Made by a program: the position numbers and the translations under genes | Shown: piece by piece, positions 8,316 through 17,118 of the stretch | How positions within the stretch are numbered: position 1 is the stretch's first letter | How the letters are laid out: each line of letters starts with the position of its first letter | Notes under the pieces: generated by a model | Database searches by the model: none | Seen by the model: only the letters and a program-made list of their open reading frames with translations | What the model was told of the DNA's origin: nothing | DNA from: Pseudomonas sp. LFM046 | GTDB lineage: Bacteria; Pseudomonadota; Gammaproteobacteria; Pseudomonadales; Pseudomonadaceae | DNA length: 64,000 bases | Assembly (NCBI RefSeq): GCF_000949385.2 | Contig: NZ_JYKO02000001.1 | Span: 1,946,620-2,010,619 of the forward strand | Direction: 5' to 3'

Positions 8316-9683
8316 ATGCTGAAGAAGCTTTCGCTGATTAGCGCCGCGGTCGCCCTGGCGCTCTCCGCCAGCAGCGCCATGGCGTCGGTTTCGGCCCAGG
8401 ACGCCGCCAAGCTCGGCACCAGCCTGACCCCCTTCGGCGCCGAGAAGGCCGGCAACGCCGCCGGTACCATCCCGGCCTGGACCGGCGGTATCACCCAGGC
8501 TCCAGCGGGCTACAAGTCCGGCCAGCACCATCCTGACCCGTTCCCGGAAGACAAGCCGCTGTTCACCATCACCAAGGCGAACCTGGACAAGTACAAGGCC
8601 AACCTGACCCCGGGTCAGATCGCCCTGTTCAACGCCTACCCGGACAGCTTCCAGATGCCGGTGTACCAGACCCGTCGCTCCGGCTCCGCGCCGCAGTGGG
8701 TGTATGACAACACCGTCAAGAATGCCACCAGCGCCAAGCTGCTGGACGGCGGTAACGGCTTCGCCGATGCCTACGGCGGTATCCCGTTCCCGATCCCGCA
8801 GAACGGCGTCGAGGCCGTGTGGAACCACATCACCCGTTATCGCGGCTCCTACATCGTGCGCCGCGCCTCGGAAGTGGCTGTGCAGCGCAATGGCGACTAC
8901 TCCCTGGTGACCTCCCAGCAGGAAGCCCGGTTCAAGTACTACAACCAGCAGGGGTCGTACGCCGACCTGAACAACATCCTCTTCTACTACCTGTCCTTCA
9001 CCAAGAGCCCGGCTCGCCTGGCCGGTGGTGCGACCCTGGTCCACGAGACCCTGGACCAGGTGAAAGAGCCGCGTCAGGCCTGGGGCTACAACGCCGGCCA
9101 GCGCCGCGTGCGCCGTGCGCCGAACCTTGCCTACGACACCCCGATCGCTGCGGCCGACGGCCTGCGTACCGCCGACGACACCGACATGTTCAACGGTGCT
9201 CCGGACCGTTACGACTGGAAGCTGGTGGGCAAGAAGGAAATCTACATCCCGTACAACAACTACAAGGTTTCCAGCCCTGAAGTTAAGTACAAGGACCTGC
9301 TGCAGCCCGGCCACCTGAACCCGGCCTTTACCCGCAACGAACTGCACCGCGTGTGGGTCGTGGAAGGCACCTTGAAGGCGGGCGCCCGCCACATCTACTC
9401 CAAGCGCACCCTGTTCCTCGACGAGGACAGCTGGCAGGCCGCTGTGGTGGACCAGTACGACGGCCGTGGCGAGCTGTGGCGCGTATCGGTGGCTTACCTG
9501 AAGAACTACTACGACCTGCCGACCACCTGGTCCGCGCTGGACGTGTTCCACGACCTGCAGGCCCGCCGCTACCACGTGCAGAACCTGGACAACGAAGAGC
9601 CGACCACCATCGACTTCACCCAGGCTGTGCCGGACGATGGCTACTTCAAGCCTTCCGCCCTGCGTCGCCGCGGTACTCGTTGA
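8316..9683 (+). CDS. DUF1329 periplasmic protein (LolA/LolB-like family)
   Basis: 455 aa with a clear signal peptide (MLKK start, hydrophobic core, AMA-S cleavage near residue 24). The mature protein contains the family's repeated Trp/Tyr-rich strands and RRAPNLAYDTP-type segment. Databases often describe DUF1329 as outer-membrane lipoprotein-sorting-like, which suggests a half-barrel able to carry a lipid across the periplasm; this is family knowledge, not visible proof. Cotranscribed with the DUF1302 gene and followed by a strong terminator, so the pair forms its own transcription unit even though the YCF48/MMPL partners follow. Confidence 0.88.
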   Translation: MLKKLSLISAAVALALSASSAMASVSAQDAAKLGTSLTPFGAEKAGNAAGTIPAWTGGITQAPAGYKSGQHHPDPFPEDKPLFTITKANLDKYKANLTPGQIALFNAYPDSFQMPVYQTRRSGSAPQWVYDNTVKNATSAKLLDGGNGFADAYGGIPFPIPQNGVEAVWNHITRYRGSYIVRRASEVAVQRNGDYSLVTSQQEARFKYYNQQGSYADLNNILFYYLSFTKSPARLAGGATLVHETLDQVKEPRQAWGYNAGQRRVRRAPNLAYDTPIAAADGLRTADDTDMFNGAPDRYDWKLVGKKEIYIPYNNYKVSSPEVKYKDLLQPGHLNPAFTRNELHRVWVVEGTLKAGARHIYSKRTLFLDEDSWQAAVVDQYDGRGELWRVSVAYLKNYYDLPTTWSALDVFHDLQARRYHVQNLDNEEPTTIDFTQAVPDDGYFKPSALRRRGTR

Positions 9684-9700
9684 TCCCGTAACGCTCCACG

Positions 9701-9732
9701 AAAAGGCCGCTCTCCGTAGCGGCCTTTTTTTT
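9701..9732. terminator. Bidirectional intrinsic terminator after the DUF1329 gene
   Basis: Arms aaggccgct (9703-9711) and agcggcctt (9718-9726) with a 6-base loop, then eight T (9725-9732). Preceded by aaaa, so it can also work on the minus strand. Confidence 0.9.
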
Positions 9733-9994
9733 GCGGTGTCTCTCGCTCCCCACGCCGGGGTGTCCAGTCGGTGGGTAATGCATCCACCTGCCTCGCACTG
9801 ATCGCCATGTGACAGGTAGTGAAGGAAAGTGATACGGCGGCCCGTGACCGCTCGGTCAGTTATCAGTTACGAAGCGGCTTTCTTGCTTAACAAAACATAA
9901 CGTCCCGCTGATTGTGCGTGCTTTCCAAAGCTGGCTAGGATTAGGGCGCTGCCTACCAGGGCAGTTTCACCTATAACAATAAGGGGAAAGGTGT
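9733..9994 (+). promoter_or_regulatory. Upstream region of the YCF48-MMPL operon
   Basis: After the terminator there are about 260 bases without a gene. A tandem 7-base repeat tcagtta/tcagtta lies at 9856-9869, and an AT-rich stretch at 9885-9902 could hold a promoter; no hexamer pair is clear. The Shine-Dalgarno aagggg precedes the ATG at 9995. Confidence 0.35.
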
Positions 9995-11083
9995 ATGAGT
10001 GAGCCCGTCATGCGGCGCACCCCGTCCGGCCTCTCCGTGGATGCCCTCCACAAGCCGACGTTCCGCTTCCACTCGCCGCTGGCCAAAGCGCTCTCGCTGT
10101 TCAGTGTGCTCTCCGTCCTTGCTGCTGCCGCTGCGCCCATTCCCGCGTCCGCGCTGGCTGCTGATGCTCCTGTCCTCTCCATCGAATCGCCCAAGGCCGT
10201 GAGCAGCCTGCTGCTCGATGTCGCCCATGCCGGCAAGCGCCTGGTGGCCGTTGGCGACCGTGGCCACATTCTCTATTCCGACGACAACGGCAAGTCCTGG
10301 ACCCAGGCCAAGGTGCCGACTCGCCAGATGCTCACCGCTGTCTATTTCGTCGATGACAAGAAAGGTTGGGCCGTGGGCCATGACGCCCAGATCCTCGCCA
10401 GCGAGGATGGCGGCGCCACCTGGACCCTGCAGTTCGAAGACCTGAAGCGTGAAGCGCCGCTCCTCGACGTCTGGTTCAAGGACGCCAGCACCGGTTTCGC
10501 CGTTGGCGCCTACGGTGCCCTGCTGACCACCCAGGACGGTGGCAAGAACTGGGAAGACGTCAGCGACCGCCTGGATAATGAAGACCAGTACCACCTCAAC
10601 TCCATCACCGCCGTGAAAGACTCCGGCCTGTTCGTGGTGGGTGAGGCGGGCAGCATGTTCCGTTCCGCCGACTGGGGCGAGACCTGGGAACGCCTCGAGG
10701 GCCCCTACGAGGGTTCCCTGTTCGGCGTTCTCGGTACTGCCGAGCCTGGCGTGGTGATCGCCTACGGCCTGCGCGGCCACCTGTTCCGTTCCGCCGACTT
10801 CGGCAACACCTGGGAAACCGTGCCGCTGAAGACCAGCCACGGCGAACTGGAGTTCGGCCTGTCCGGCGGCGTCCTGCTGCCCGATGGCAGCCTGGTGGTG
10901 GTCGGTCACGGCGGCAGCGTGCTGAAGAGCACCGACAACGGCCGCAGCTTCGCGGTGGTGAACCGCAGCGACCGGATGTCTCTCGCCAGTGTCATCGCCG
11001 ACGAGAAGGGTAACCTGATCCTGGTGGGACAAGGCGGTGTGCGCGTAGCGTCGCCGACCGGCGCCGAGCTGGGCCAACTATAA
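9995..11083 (+). CDS. YCF48/BNR-repeat beta-propeller protein, exported
   Basis: 362 aa. A long N-terminal region with a hydrophobic segment near residues 38-55 (SLFSVLSVLAAAAAP, then ASALA) looks like a signal peptide after an extended N-region. The remainder repeats BNR/Asp-box-like units such as SDDNGKSW, SEDGGATW, TQDGGKNW, SADWGETW, SADFGNTW and STDNGRSF, roughly every 40 residues, giving a six- to seven-bladed propeller. Relatives include HCF136/YCF48, a photosystem II assembly factor, but here the neighbour is an MMPL transporter 18 bases downstream, so a periplasmic accessory role for that pump is the better inference. Confidence 0.88.
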   Translation: MSEPVMRRTPSGLSVDALHKPTFRFHSPLAKALSLFSVLSVLAAAAAPIPASALAADAPVLSIESPKAVSSLLLDVAHAGKRLVAVGDRGHILYSDDNGKSWTQAKVPTRQMLTAVYFVDDKKGWAVGHDAQILASEDGGATWTLQFEDLKREAPLLDVWFKDASTGFAVGAYGALLTTQDGGKNWEDVSDRLDNEDQYHLNSITAVKDSGLFVVGEAGSMFRSADWGETWERLEGPYEGSLFGVLGTAEPGVVIAYGLRGHLFRSADFGNTWETVPLKTSHGELEFGLSGGVLLPDGSLVVVGHGGSVLKSTDNGRSFAVVNRSDRMSLASVIADEKGNLILVGQGGVRVASPTGAELGQL

Positions 11084-11101
11084 GAAGGGCGGAGAGTTTC
11101 G

Positions 11102-13477
11102 ATGAGTACCCATCACCAGGACAAGGCGACCTTCCTGGAGCGCCTGATCTTCAACAACCGGCCGGCCGTGATCGGCATCTGCCTGCTGGTCAGCGTCTTC
11201 CTCTTCTGGCAGGCCATGCATGTGCGGCCGTCCACCAGCTTCGAGAAGATGATCCCGCTGCATCATCCGTACATCCAGAAGATGCTGGAACACCGCAATG
11301 ACCTGGCCAACCTGGGCAACACCGTGCGTATCTCGGTGGAAGCGGTCAACGACGACATCTTCAGCAAGGAGTACATGGAGACCCTGCGTCAGATCCATGA
11401 CGAGGTCTTCTACATCTCCGGCGTCGACCGTTCCGGCCTGAAGTCCCTGTGGAGCCCGAGCGTTCGCTGGACCGAAGTGACTGAAGAAGGCTTCGCCGGT
11501 GGCGAGGTCATTCCGCAGACCTACGACGGTTCCGCTGCCAGCCTGGAAGAGCTGCGCAACAACGTGCTCAAGTCCGGCCAGATCGGCCGTCTCGTGGCCA
11601 ACAACTTCAAGTCCAGCATCATCGACGTGCCGCTGCTGGAGTCCTACCCGGACCCGAACGACCAGGGCAAGCTGCTGAAGCTCGACTACCGCCAGTTCTC
11701 CCACGAGCTGGAAGAGAAGATCCGCGACAAGTACCAGGCTCAGAACCCCAATGTGAAGGTCCACGTGGTGGGCTTCGCCAAGAAGGTGGGTGACCTGATC
11801 GATGGCCTGATCATGGTGGTGATGTTCTTCGGCATCGCCTTCCTCATCACCCTGGTGCTGCTCTACTGGTTCACCTGGTGTATCCGCAGCACCATCGCCG
11901 TGCTCATCACCACCCTGGTGGCGGTGGTCTGGCAGCTGGGCCTGATGCACTCCGTAGGCTTCGGTCTGGACCCCTACTCGATGCTGGTGCCATTCCTGAT
12001 CTTCGCCATCGGCATTTCCCATGGCGTGCAGAAGATCAACGGTATCGCCCTGCAATCCAGTGACGCCGACAACGCCCTGACCGCAGCCCGGCGTACCTTC
12101 CGCCAGTTATTCCTGCCGGGCATGATCGCGATCCTCGCCGACGCCGTGGGCTTCATCACCCTGCTGATCATCGACATCGGCGTGATCCGCGAGCTGGCCA
12201 TCGGCGCCTCCATCGGTGTGGCGGTGATCGTCTTCACCAACCTGATCCTGCTGCCGGTCGCCATTTCCTACGTCGGCATCAGCAAGAAGGCCATCGAGCG
12301 CAGCAAGCGGGACGCCAAGCGCGATCATCCGTTCTGGCGCCTGCTGTCCAACTTCGCTCATCCGGTGGTGGCCCCCATCTCCGTGGTGATCGCCCTGATC
12401 GCCTTCGGCGGCGGCCTCTGGTATGGCCATAACCTGAAGATCGGTGACCTCGACCAGGGCGCTCCGGAACTGCGTCCGGACTCCCGCTACAACCAGGACA
12501 ACAACTTCATCATCAACAACTACTCCACCAGCTCCGACGTGCTGGTCGTCATGGTCAAGACCGGCCCCGAAGGCTGCTCCACCCATGACGCCCTGGCGCC
12601 GGTGGATGAGTTGATGTGGAAGATGGAGAACACGCCGGGCGTGCAGTCCGCCATCTCCATGGTCACTGTCTCCAAGCAGGTGATCAAAGGGATGAACGAA
12701 GGCAACCTGAAGTGGGAAACCCTGTCCCGCAACCAGGACGTGTTGAACAACTCCATCAGCCGTGCCGAAGGCCTGTACAACTCCGACTGCTCGCTGGCCC
12801 CGGTGCTGGTGTTCCTCAACGACCACAAGGCCGAGACCCTGTCCCGCGCCGTGGCCGCAGTGGAGGAGTTCGCCAAGGAAAACAACAAGGACGGCCTGCA
12901 GTTCCTGCTCGCCGCAGGCAACGCCGGCATCGAAGCGGCCACCAACGAGGTGATCGCCCAGGCCGAGCTGACCATCCTGATCCTGGTGTACATCTGCGTC
13001 GCCGTGATGTGCCTGATCACCTTCCGCTCCATCGCCGCCACCCTGTGCATCGTGCTGCCGTTGATCCTCACCTCGGTGCTGGGCAACGCACTGATGGCCT
13101 GGCTCGGCATCGGCGTGAAGGTGGCGACCCTGCCGGTGATCGCCCTGGGCGTGGGTATCGGTGTCGACTACGGCATCTACATCTACAGTCGCCTGGAGAG
13201 CTTCCTGCGCGCCGGCCTGACCCTGCAGGAGGCCTATTACGAGACCCTGAAGTCCACCGGCAAGGCCGTGCTCTTCACCGGTCTGTGCCTGGCCATCGGC
13301 GTCGCCACCTGGATCTTCTCGGCCATCAAGTTCCAGGCCGACATGGGGCTGATGCTGACCTTCATGCTCCTCTGGAACATGTTCGGCGCCCTGTGGCTGT
13401 TGCCGGCCCTGGCGCGCTTCCTGATCAAGCCCGAGAAACTGGCGGGCAAGGTCGGAGGTTCCCTGCTGGCCCACTAA
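11102..13477 (+). CDS. MMPL-family RND transporter
   Basis: 791 aa. One N-terminal transmembrane segment, a large periplasmic domain, a block of about five helices (near residues 235-400), a second periplasmic domain and a second block of helices (near 615-780): the duplicated RND/MMPL plan. The second block holds ALGVGIGVDYGIYIYSR, the family's Gly/Asp-rich helix that carries proton-relay residues. MMPL proteins export lipids and other hydrophobic molecules. The gene is cotranscribed with the YCF48 protein and sits with DUF1302/DUF1329, a recurrent set in Pseudomonas and hydrocarbon degraders. Substrate not known. Confidence 0.9.
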   Translation: MSTHHQDKATFLERLIFNNRPAVIGICLLVSVFLFWQAMHVRPSTSFEKMIPLHHPYIQKMLEHRNDLANLGNTVRISVEAVNDDIFSKEYMETLRQIHDEVFYISGVDRSGLKSLWSPSVRWTEVTEEGFAGGEVIPQTYDGSAASLEELRNNVLKSGQIGRLVANNFKSSIIDVPLLESYPDPNDQGKLLKLDYRQFSHELEEKIRDKYQAQNPNVKVHVVGFAKKVGDLIDGLIMVVMFFGIAFLITLVLLYWFTWCIRSTIAVLITTLVAVVWQLGLMHSVGFGLDPYSMLVPFLIFAIGISHGVQKINGIALQSSDADNALTAARRTFRQLFLPGMIAILADAVGFITLLIIDIGVIRELAIGASIGVAVIVFTNLILLPVAISYVGISKKAIERSKRDAKRDHPFWRLLSNFAHPVVAPISVVIALIAFGGGLWYGHNLKIGDLDQGAPELRPDSRYNQDNNFIINNYSTSSDVLVVMVKTGPEGCSTHDALAPVDELMWKMENTPGVQSAISMVTVSKQVIKGMNEGNLKWETLSRNQDVLNNSISRAEGLYNSDCSLAPVLVFLNDHKAETLSRAVAAVEEFAKENNKDGLQFLLAAGNAGIEAATNEVIAQAELTILILVYICVAVMCLITFRSIAATLCIVLPLILTSVLGNALMAWLGIGVKVATLPVIALGVGIGVDYGIYIYSRLESFLRAGLTLQEAYYETLKSTGKAVLFTGLCLAIGVATWIFSAIKFQADMGLMLTFMLLWNMFGALWLLPALARFLIKPEKLAGKVGGSLLAH

Positions 13478-13494
13478 GGCGAGTTGATTGAAGA

Positions 13495-13524
13495 AAAACC
13501 GCGGCCCTGGCCGCGGTTTTTTTT
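13495..13524. terminator. Intrinsic terminator after the MMPL gene
   Basis: Perfect arms ccgcggcc (13499-13506) and ggccgcgg (13509-13516), flanked by AAAA and followed by eight T (13517-13524). Strong in + orientation and plausible in the other. Confidence 0.92.
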
Positions 13525-13592
13525 ATGGGCTGTTCCGGGGACGGTGCCTACGGACTGCGGGAGAGGGAAGCCGTGCCTCGCTCGGAATTCAA

Positions 13593-13637
13593 AGGGCAGC
13601 CCTGCGGCCTGCTTGGCGAATGAATTCGCCCCCACAG
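13593..13637 (-). repeat. REP-like element, agggcagc...ggcgaatgaattcgccc type
   Basis: 45 bases with core ggcgaatgaattcgcc and end cccacag. It matches, in inverse orientation, the element at 48536-48578 and both halves of the pair at 58543-58641. It lies between the convergent MMPL and batD genes; the remaining bases up to 13750 hold no gene I can support. Confidence 0.65.
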
Positions 13638-13750
13638 GAAGAGCACCACTGCCCAGCGCGCGCCCGGACTGCCCCCCTTTTCATTTCAGGGAGAGGGCAA
13701 CCATGGCCTGCGCGGACCTCGAAGGCACAGGAGAAGCACCACAGCTCATC

Positions 13751-15391
13751 TCACCGTGGGTACAGCGGCGGCAGCTGGCTCGCCTCGCTGGTCGTCTGCT
13801 GCTGGGCTTGCGGAGCAGGGAGGGCGCGGATGGCTTTCCAGAGGTCTTCGCCCTGCCAGTGCTGGCCGGCTTCGCTGTAGAGGGCGCCGTTCAGACCGTC
13901 CATGGCGTCGGACAACGGCACGAAGCGGGCGGCCATGTCGGCCAGGGTTTCCGGTTGCTGGCGCGCCCAGTTGTCCAGGGCCTGGCGCGTCGCGTGGGGA
14001 TCGTTGGACTGGCAGGCGCGGCGCAGGTCGTCCAGCAAGGTACGTGGGCTCGGGCCGGCCTGGACCGTGGGCAGGATCGCCGGCTGGCGGCGGGCACGCC
14101 ACCAGAGGCCGAAGCCCAGGAGCGTGGTGCAGGCGAGCAGGGCGCTGGCGAGTTGCCAGGGCCAGAGTCGCGCGCGGGTGGCTGCGTTGTCGACCTGAGC
14201 GTCACCGGCAGGAGTGGTGCTGGCTTCCAGTTCCGGGTTGGTGGCCACTTCCAGGGTGCGGGCCGGAATCTCGCTGTGCTCCAGGCGATTATCCCGGGTG
14301 TTCCACCAGGTCACCGTCACTGCCGGCAACTGCAGGTGACCACTGGCGGTGGGCACCAGCGCCTCGCGCTCTTCGCGGCTGCCAATCAGGCCGCGCTCGT
14401 CGATCTGGTTGCTCAATTGCGGCTGGTCCGGATAGCGCCGCAGCCCCTGGGCCTGGGTCGCGGGCATCGGTGGAATCTGCGCGCTGGACAACCCTTCCGC
14501 CCTCAGCATGAGGCTGCGGGTCAGCGAATCGCCTGTCAGAACCGCATTGGGATCGGGGCTCCAGGATTCGGTCAGGGTCAGGCTGCGTGCCGGCAGCCAG
14601 GGGGCGTCGGACGGGTATTCGGCCGGCTTGGGCAATACCGTCAGGGGAATGCGCGGCGAGTTCACACGGGTCAGCTTGCCGGGGCGAGGGCCGAAGGGCT
14701 GGAAACTGTTCTGGCTGCCGGCGTCCACCAGGGTGGCGCTGAACACCTGCGGGGGAATGTTCAGCACGCCGCTCTTCTGTGGGAAGACGGCATAGCGCAC
14801 TTCGATCACCCCGTGGCGAACGCCGTTGATCTCCTTCTCGTAGGTGCGCGGCTCGCCCAGTTGCTCGACCCGGGCATCGTCCATCTGCAGCGGGCTGAGG
14901 CTGCTGTCGTCGTAGAGGGAAACCGAGTGGTAGATGCGCAGGGTGAGGATGGCCTGGGCCTGCACGTAAACGCTTTCCTGGTCGAGGCTGGCATCGATGA
15001 ACACCGGAGCCAGATTGCCATTGCCGGCCTTTTCCGCCTTCTCGACGTTCAGGGTAATGGGCGCGCTGTGGACTTCTCCCAGCTTGATCGACGGGATGGT
15101 GACGAAGCCGCTCTGCTTGGGTTGCAGGGTGATGATCCAGCGGGTGGCGCGGTCGTTCCGGCCATTGAAGGTGCCCAACTGGTTGATCTGGCGAGTGGCG
15201 AGCACCTCGAACTGGTCATTGAGGGGCGTCAGGTCGGGCTTGCCGAAGAGCGTCGGGTCGGAGGATTCGAGGGTCAACTCCACGGTCTCACCCTCGCTCA
15301 GGCGCGTGCGGTCGACGGAGGCGGTGAAGCCTGCGGCCTGGGCGACCATGGCCAGCAGGCTGAGGAGGAGGGTGCATAGCAGGCGCGTCAT
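13751..15391 (-). CDS. BatD-like protein (oxygen tolerance family)
   Basis: 546 aa. A signal peptide (MTRLLCTLLLSLLAMVAQA) is followed by BatD-type beta-sandwich repeats starting with the VDRTRLSEGETVEL motif, a transmembrane segment late in the chain (LASALLACTTLLGFGLWW) and a cytoplasmic tail. The ATG at 15391 overlaps the batB/C stop (TGATG), which fixes the start; the open frame upstream is shadow. BatD proteins belong to the Bacteroides aerotolerance family and accompany MoxR ATPases and VWA proteins in envelope-stress or complex-assembly modules. Last gene of the operon. Confidence 0.87.
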   Translation of the reverse strand: MTRLLCTLLLSLLAMVAQAAGFTASVDRTRLSEGETVELTLESSDPTLFGKPDLTPLNDQFEVLATRQINQLGTFNGRNDRATRWIITLQPKQSGFVTIPSIKLGEVHSAPITLNVEKAEKAGNGNLAPVFIDASLDQESVYVQAQAILTLRIYHSVSLYDDSSLSPLQMDDARVEQLGEPRTYEKEINGVRHGVIEVRYAVFPQKSGVLNIPPQVFSATLVDAGSQNSFQPFGPRPGKLTRVNSPRIPLTVLPKPAEYPSDAPWLPARSLTLTESWSPDPNAVLTGDSLTRSLMLRAEGLSSAQIPPMPATQAQGLRRYPDQPQLSNQIDERGLIGSREEREALVPTASGHLQLPAVTVTWWNTRDNRLEHSEIPARTLEVATNPELEASTTPAGDAQVDNAATRARLWPWQLASALLACTTLLGFGLWWRARRQPAILPTVQAGPSPRTLLDDLRRACQSNDPHATRQALDNWARQQPETLADMAARFVPLSDAMDGLNGALYSEAGQHWQGEDLWKAIRALPAPQAQQQTTSEASQLPPLYPR

Positions 15392-17118
15392 CACTGTTCT
15401 TCCTGGCGCTGTTGCTGTTCGTACCAGAACTTGCGGCGCAGCAGTTCGGCGGGGTCGTCCGGGATCTGCCGCAGCCATTGTTCGAGGGCCTGGCGGCGTT
15501 CGTCGCCCAGGGGCTCGGCTCTGGCGGTCTGGGCCTGGGCGGCATCCGTGGGCGTGGCCTCTTCGGCCGTGCCACCTGTGGCAGGCCGTGCCTGGCCGTG
15601 TTGCTGGACCTCGCCAGCGCCCTGCTGCTGGGCATTGGGGCTGTCGCTCTGATCGCCGGATTGCTGCTGTTGCTGAGCCGCGCTCTGCTCGGCGGTCTGG
15701 CCAGCCTCTTTCTGCTCGCCGGTCTGTTGGTCCTGGCTGTTGGCAGCGGCCTTGGCCTCACGCTGGCGCAGCAGTTCTTCCACCAGCGCCTTGTTCTTCT
15801 GGGCGGCGGCCAGGTCAGGCTGGCGTTGCAGGGCTGAGTCGTAGGCGTCGATCGCCGCCTCCAGTTCGCCCGCCTGGGCCAGTGCGTTGCCGCGATTGTA
15901 GTGATCCGCCGCACTGTCGCCCTGGGCGAAACGGGCGGCGGCCTCGGCGTAGTCGCCCGCCTGGTAGAGCGCCATGCCTTGCCAGCGCGGATCGGAGAAG
16001 TGCCGGGCGGCCTCGGCGGGGCGCTGCTCCTCCAGCAGGCGCCGGCCCTGCTGGTCGGGGCGCAGCCAGAGGTCTTCGAAGCTCATGGCGTAACTGGAGG
16101 TCGGCAGGGCCAGCAGCAGCGGCAGGCAGAAGAGCCAGCCACGGCGGCCGGCGCAGGCGGCGATCAGCAGCAGGGGCAGAAGCAGCCAGTGGCCCTGGTC
16201 GGCCCAGGCGGCCAGACGAGCGATTTCGCCGCTCTCTCGCAGCCTGTGGGGGCCATCCAGCAGTTGCAGGCTGCGCAGGTCGCTTTCATCGAGCTGGACA
16301 CTGGTGTAGCGACCGCCCAGGTCGGAAGCGAAGCGTCGCAGCTGGGCGCTGTCGAGCTTGGGCAGGAGGATGGCGCCGGTGTCGTCCTTGAGGAAGCCGC
16401 CATCTTCCTGGGCGATGGGGGCGCCGGCGGCCGTGCCGATGCCGAGGATGGCCAGGCGGTCACCACGGGAACGGAGTGCCTTGCGGATGCCTGCCTGTTC
16501 CTGTTCGCCAAGGCCGCTGGTGATCAGCAGCAGCCGGCCCTGGCCCTGGGCGCCCTGGTCGAGCAGCGTGAGGGCTTTTGCCACGGCTAGGTCGGCGCGC
16601 TGGCCGTGCTCGGGCATGATCGAGGGCTTGAGGGCTTCGATCAGGTTGAGGCTGGTCATCAGGTCATCGGACAGCGGCACCAGGCTGTGGGCGCTGCCGG
16701 CGTAGACCACGATCGCTGTCTGGGCGTCGCGGCGAGCGTCAAGCAGGTCGCGGAGTTTGCGCTTGGCCTGTTCCAGGCGGCTGGGCACGACGTCGGTGGC
16801 GAGCATTGACGGGGTCAGTTCCAGCATGACCACCAGTGGGTCGGCGCGCTTCTGGGTGTTTTGTTCCACTGGCTGCCAGCTCGGGCCGAGCAGGGCCAGC
16901 AGGCCGAGGAGCCAGGCCAGGCACAGCGCGACCCAGGGCAGGCGCGTGGCGCGCTGGCGGCCGCCACTCAGCAACCAGGGCTGGAACGCGCGAGGCAGCA
17001 GTTGCTCCCAGCGGCCGCTGCGGCGTTCACGGTGCCAGAGCTGCCAGAGCAGCCAGCCCAGTAGTGGCACCAGCAGCAGCCAGGCGGGACGCAGCCAGTG
17101 GGGCCAGAGTTCGATCAT
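15391..17118 (-). CDS. BatB/BatC fusion: VWA domain plus TPR and Gln-rich tail
   Basis: 575 aa. Two N-terminal membrane segments (near residues 12-28 and 61-80), a von Willebrand A domain (about 93-290), another hydrophobic segment (about 310-345), then TPR-like repeats (YNRGNALAQAGELEAAIDAYDSAL) and a Gln/Glu/Ala-rich low-complexity tail. Bacteroides has separate batB and batC; here both are in one chain. The VWA metal site is degenerate: where DxSxS is expected the chain reads E100-L-T102-P-S104. Start set by the ATGA overlap with batA. Probably a membrane-bound periplasmic scaffold with the neighbouring Bat proteins. Confidence 0.88.
   Translation of the reverse strand: MIELWPHWLRPAWLLLVPLLGWLLWQLWHRERRSGRWEQLLPRAFQPWLLSGGRQRATRLPWVALCLAWLLGLLALLGPSWQPVEQNTQKRADPLVVMLELTPSMLATDVVPSRLEQAKRKLRDLLDARRDAQTAIVVYAGSAHSLVPLSDDLMTSLNLIEALKPSIMPEHGQRADLAVAKALTLLDQGAQGQGRLLLITSGLGEQEQAGIRKALRSRGDRLAILGIGTAAGAPIAQEDGGFLKDDTGAILLPKLDSAQLRRFASDLGGRYTSVQLDESDLRSLQLLDGPHRLRESGEIARLAAWADQGHWLLLPLLLIAACAGRRGWLFCLPLLLALPTSSYAMSFEDLWLRPDQQGRRLLEEQRPAEAARHFSDPRWQGMALYQAGDYAEAAARFAQGDSAADHYNRGNALAQAGELEAAIDAYDSALQRQPDLAAAQKNKALVEELLRQREAKAAANSQDQQTGEQKEAGQTAEQSAAQQQQQSGDQSDSPNAQQQGAGEVQQHGQARPATGGTAEEATPTDAAQAQTARAEPLGDERRQALEQWLRQIPDDPAELLRRKFWYEQQQRQEEQ

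Noticed and set aside
13484-15379. Long + strand frame opposite batD, starting at the MMPL terminator
   Set aside because: It runs antisense to batD, which has a signal peptide and overlapping start with batB/C; the + frame begins inside a terminator region.
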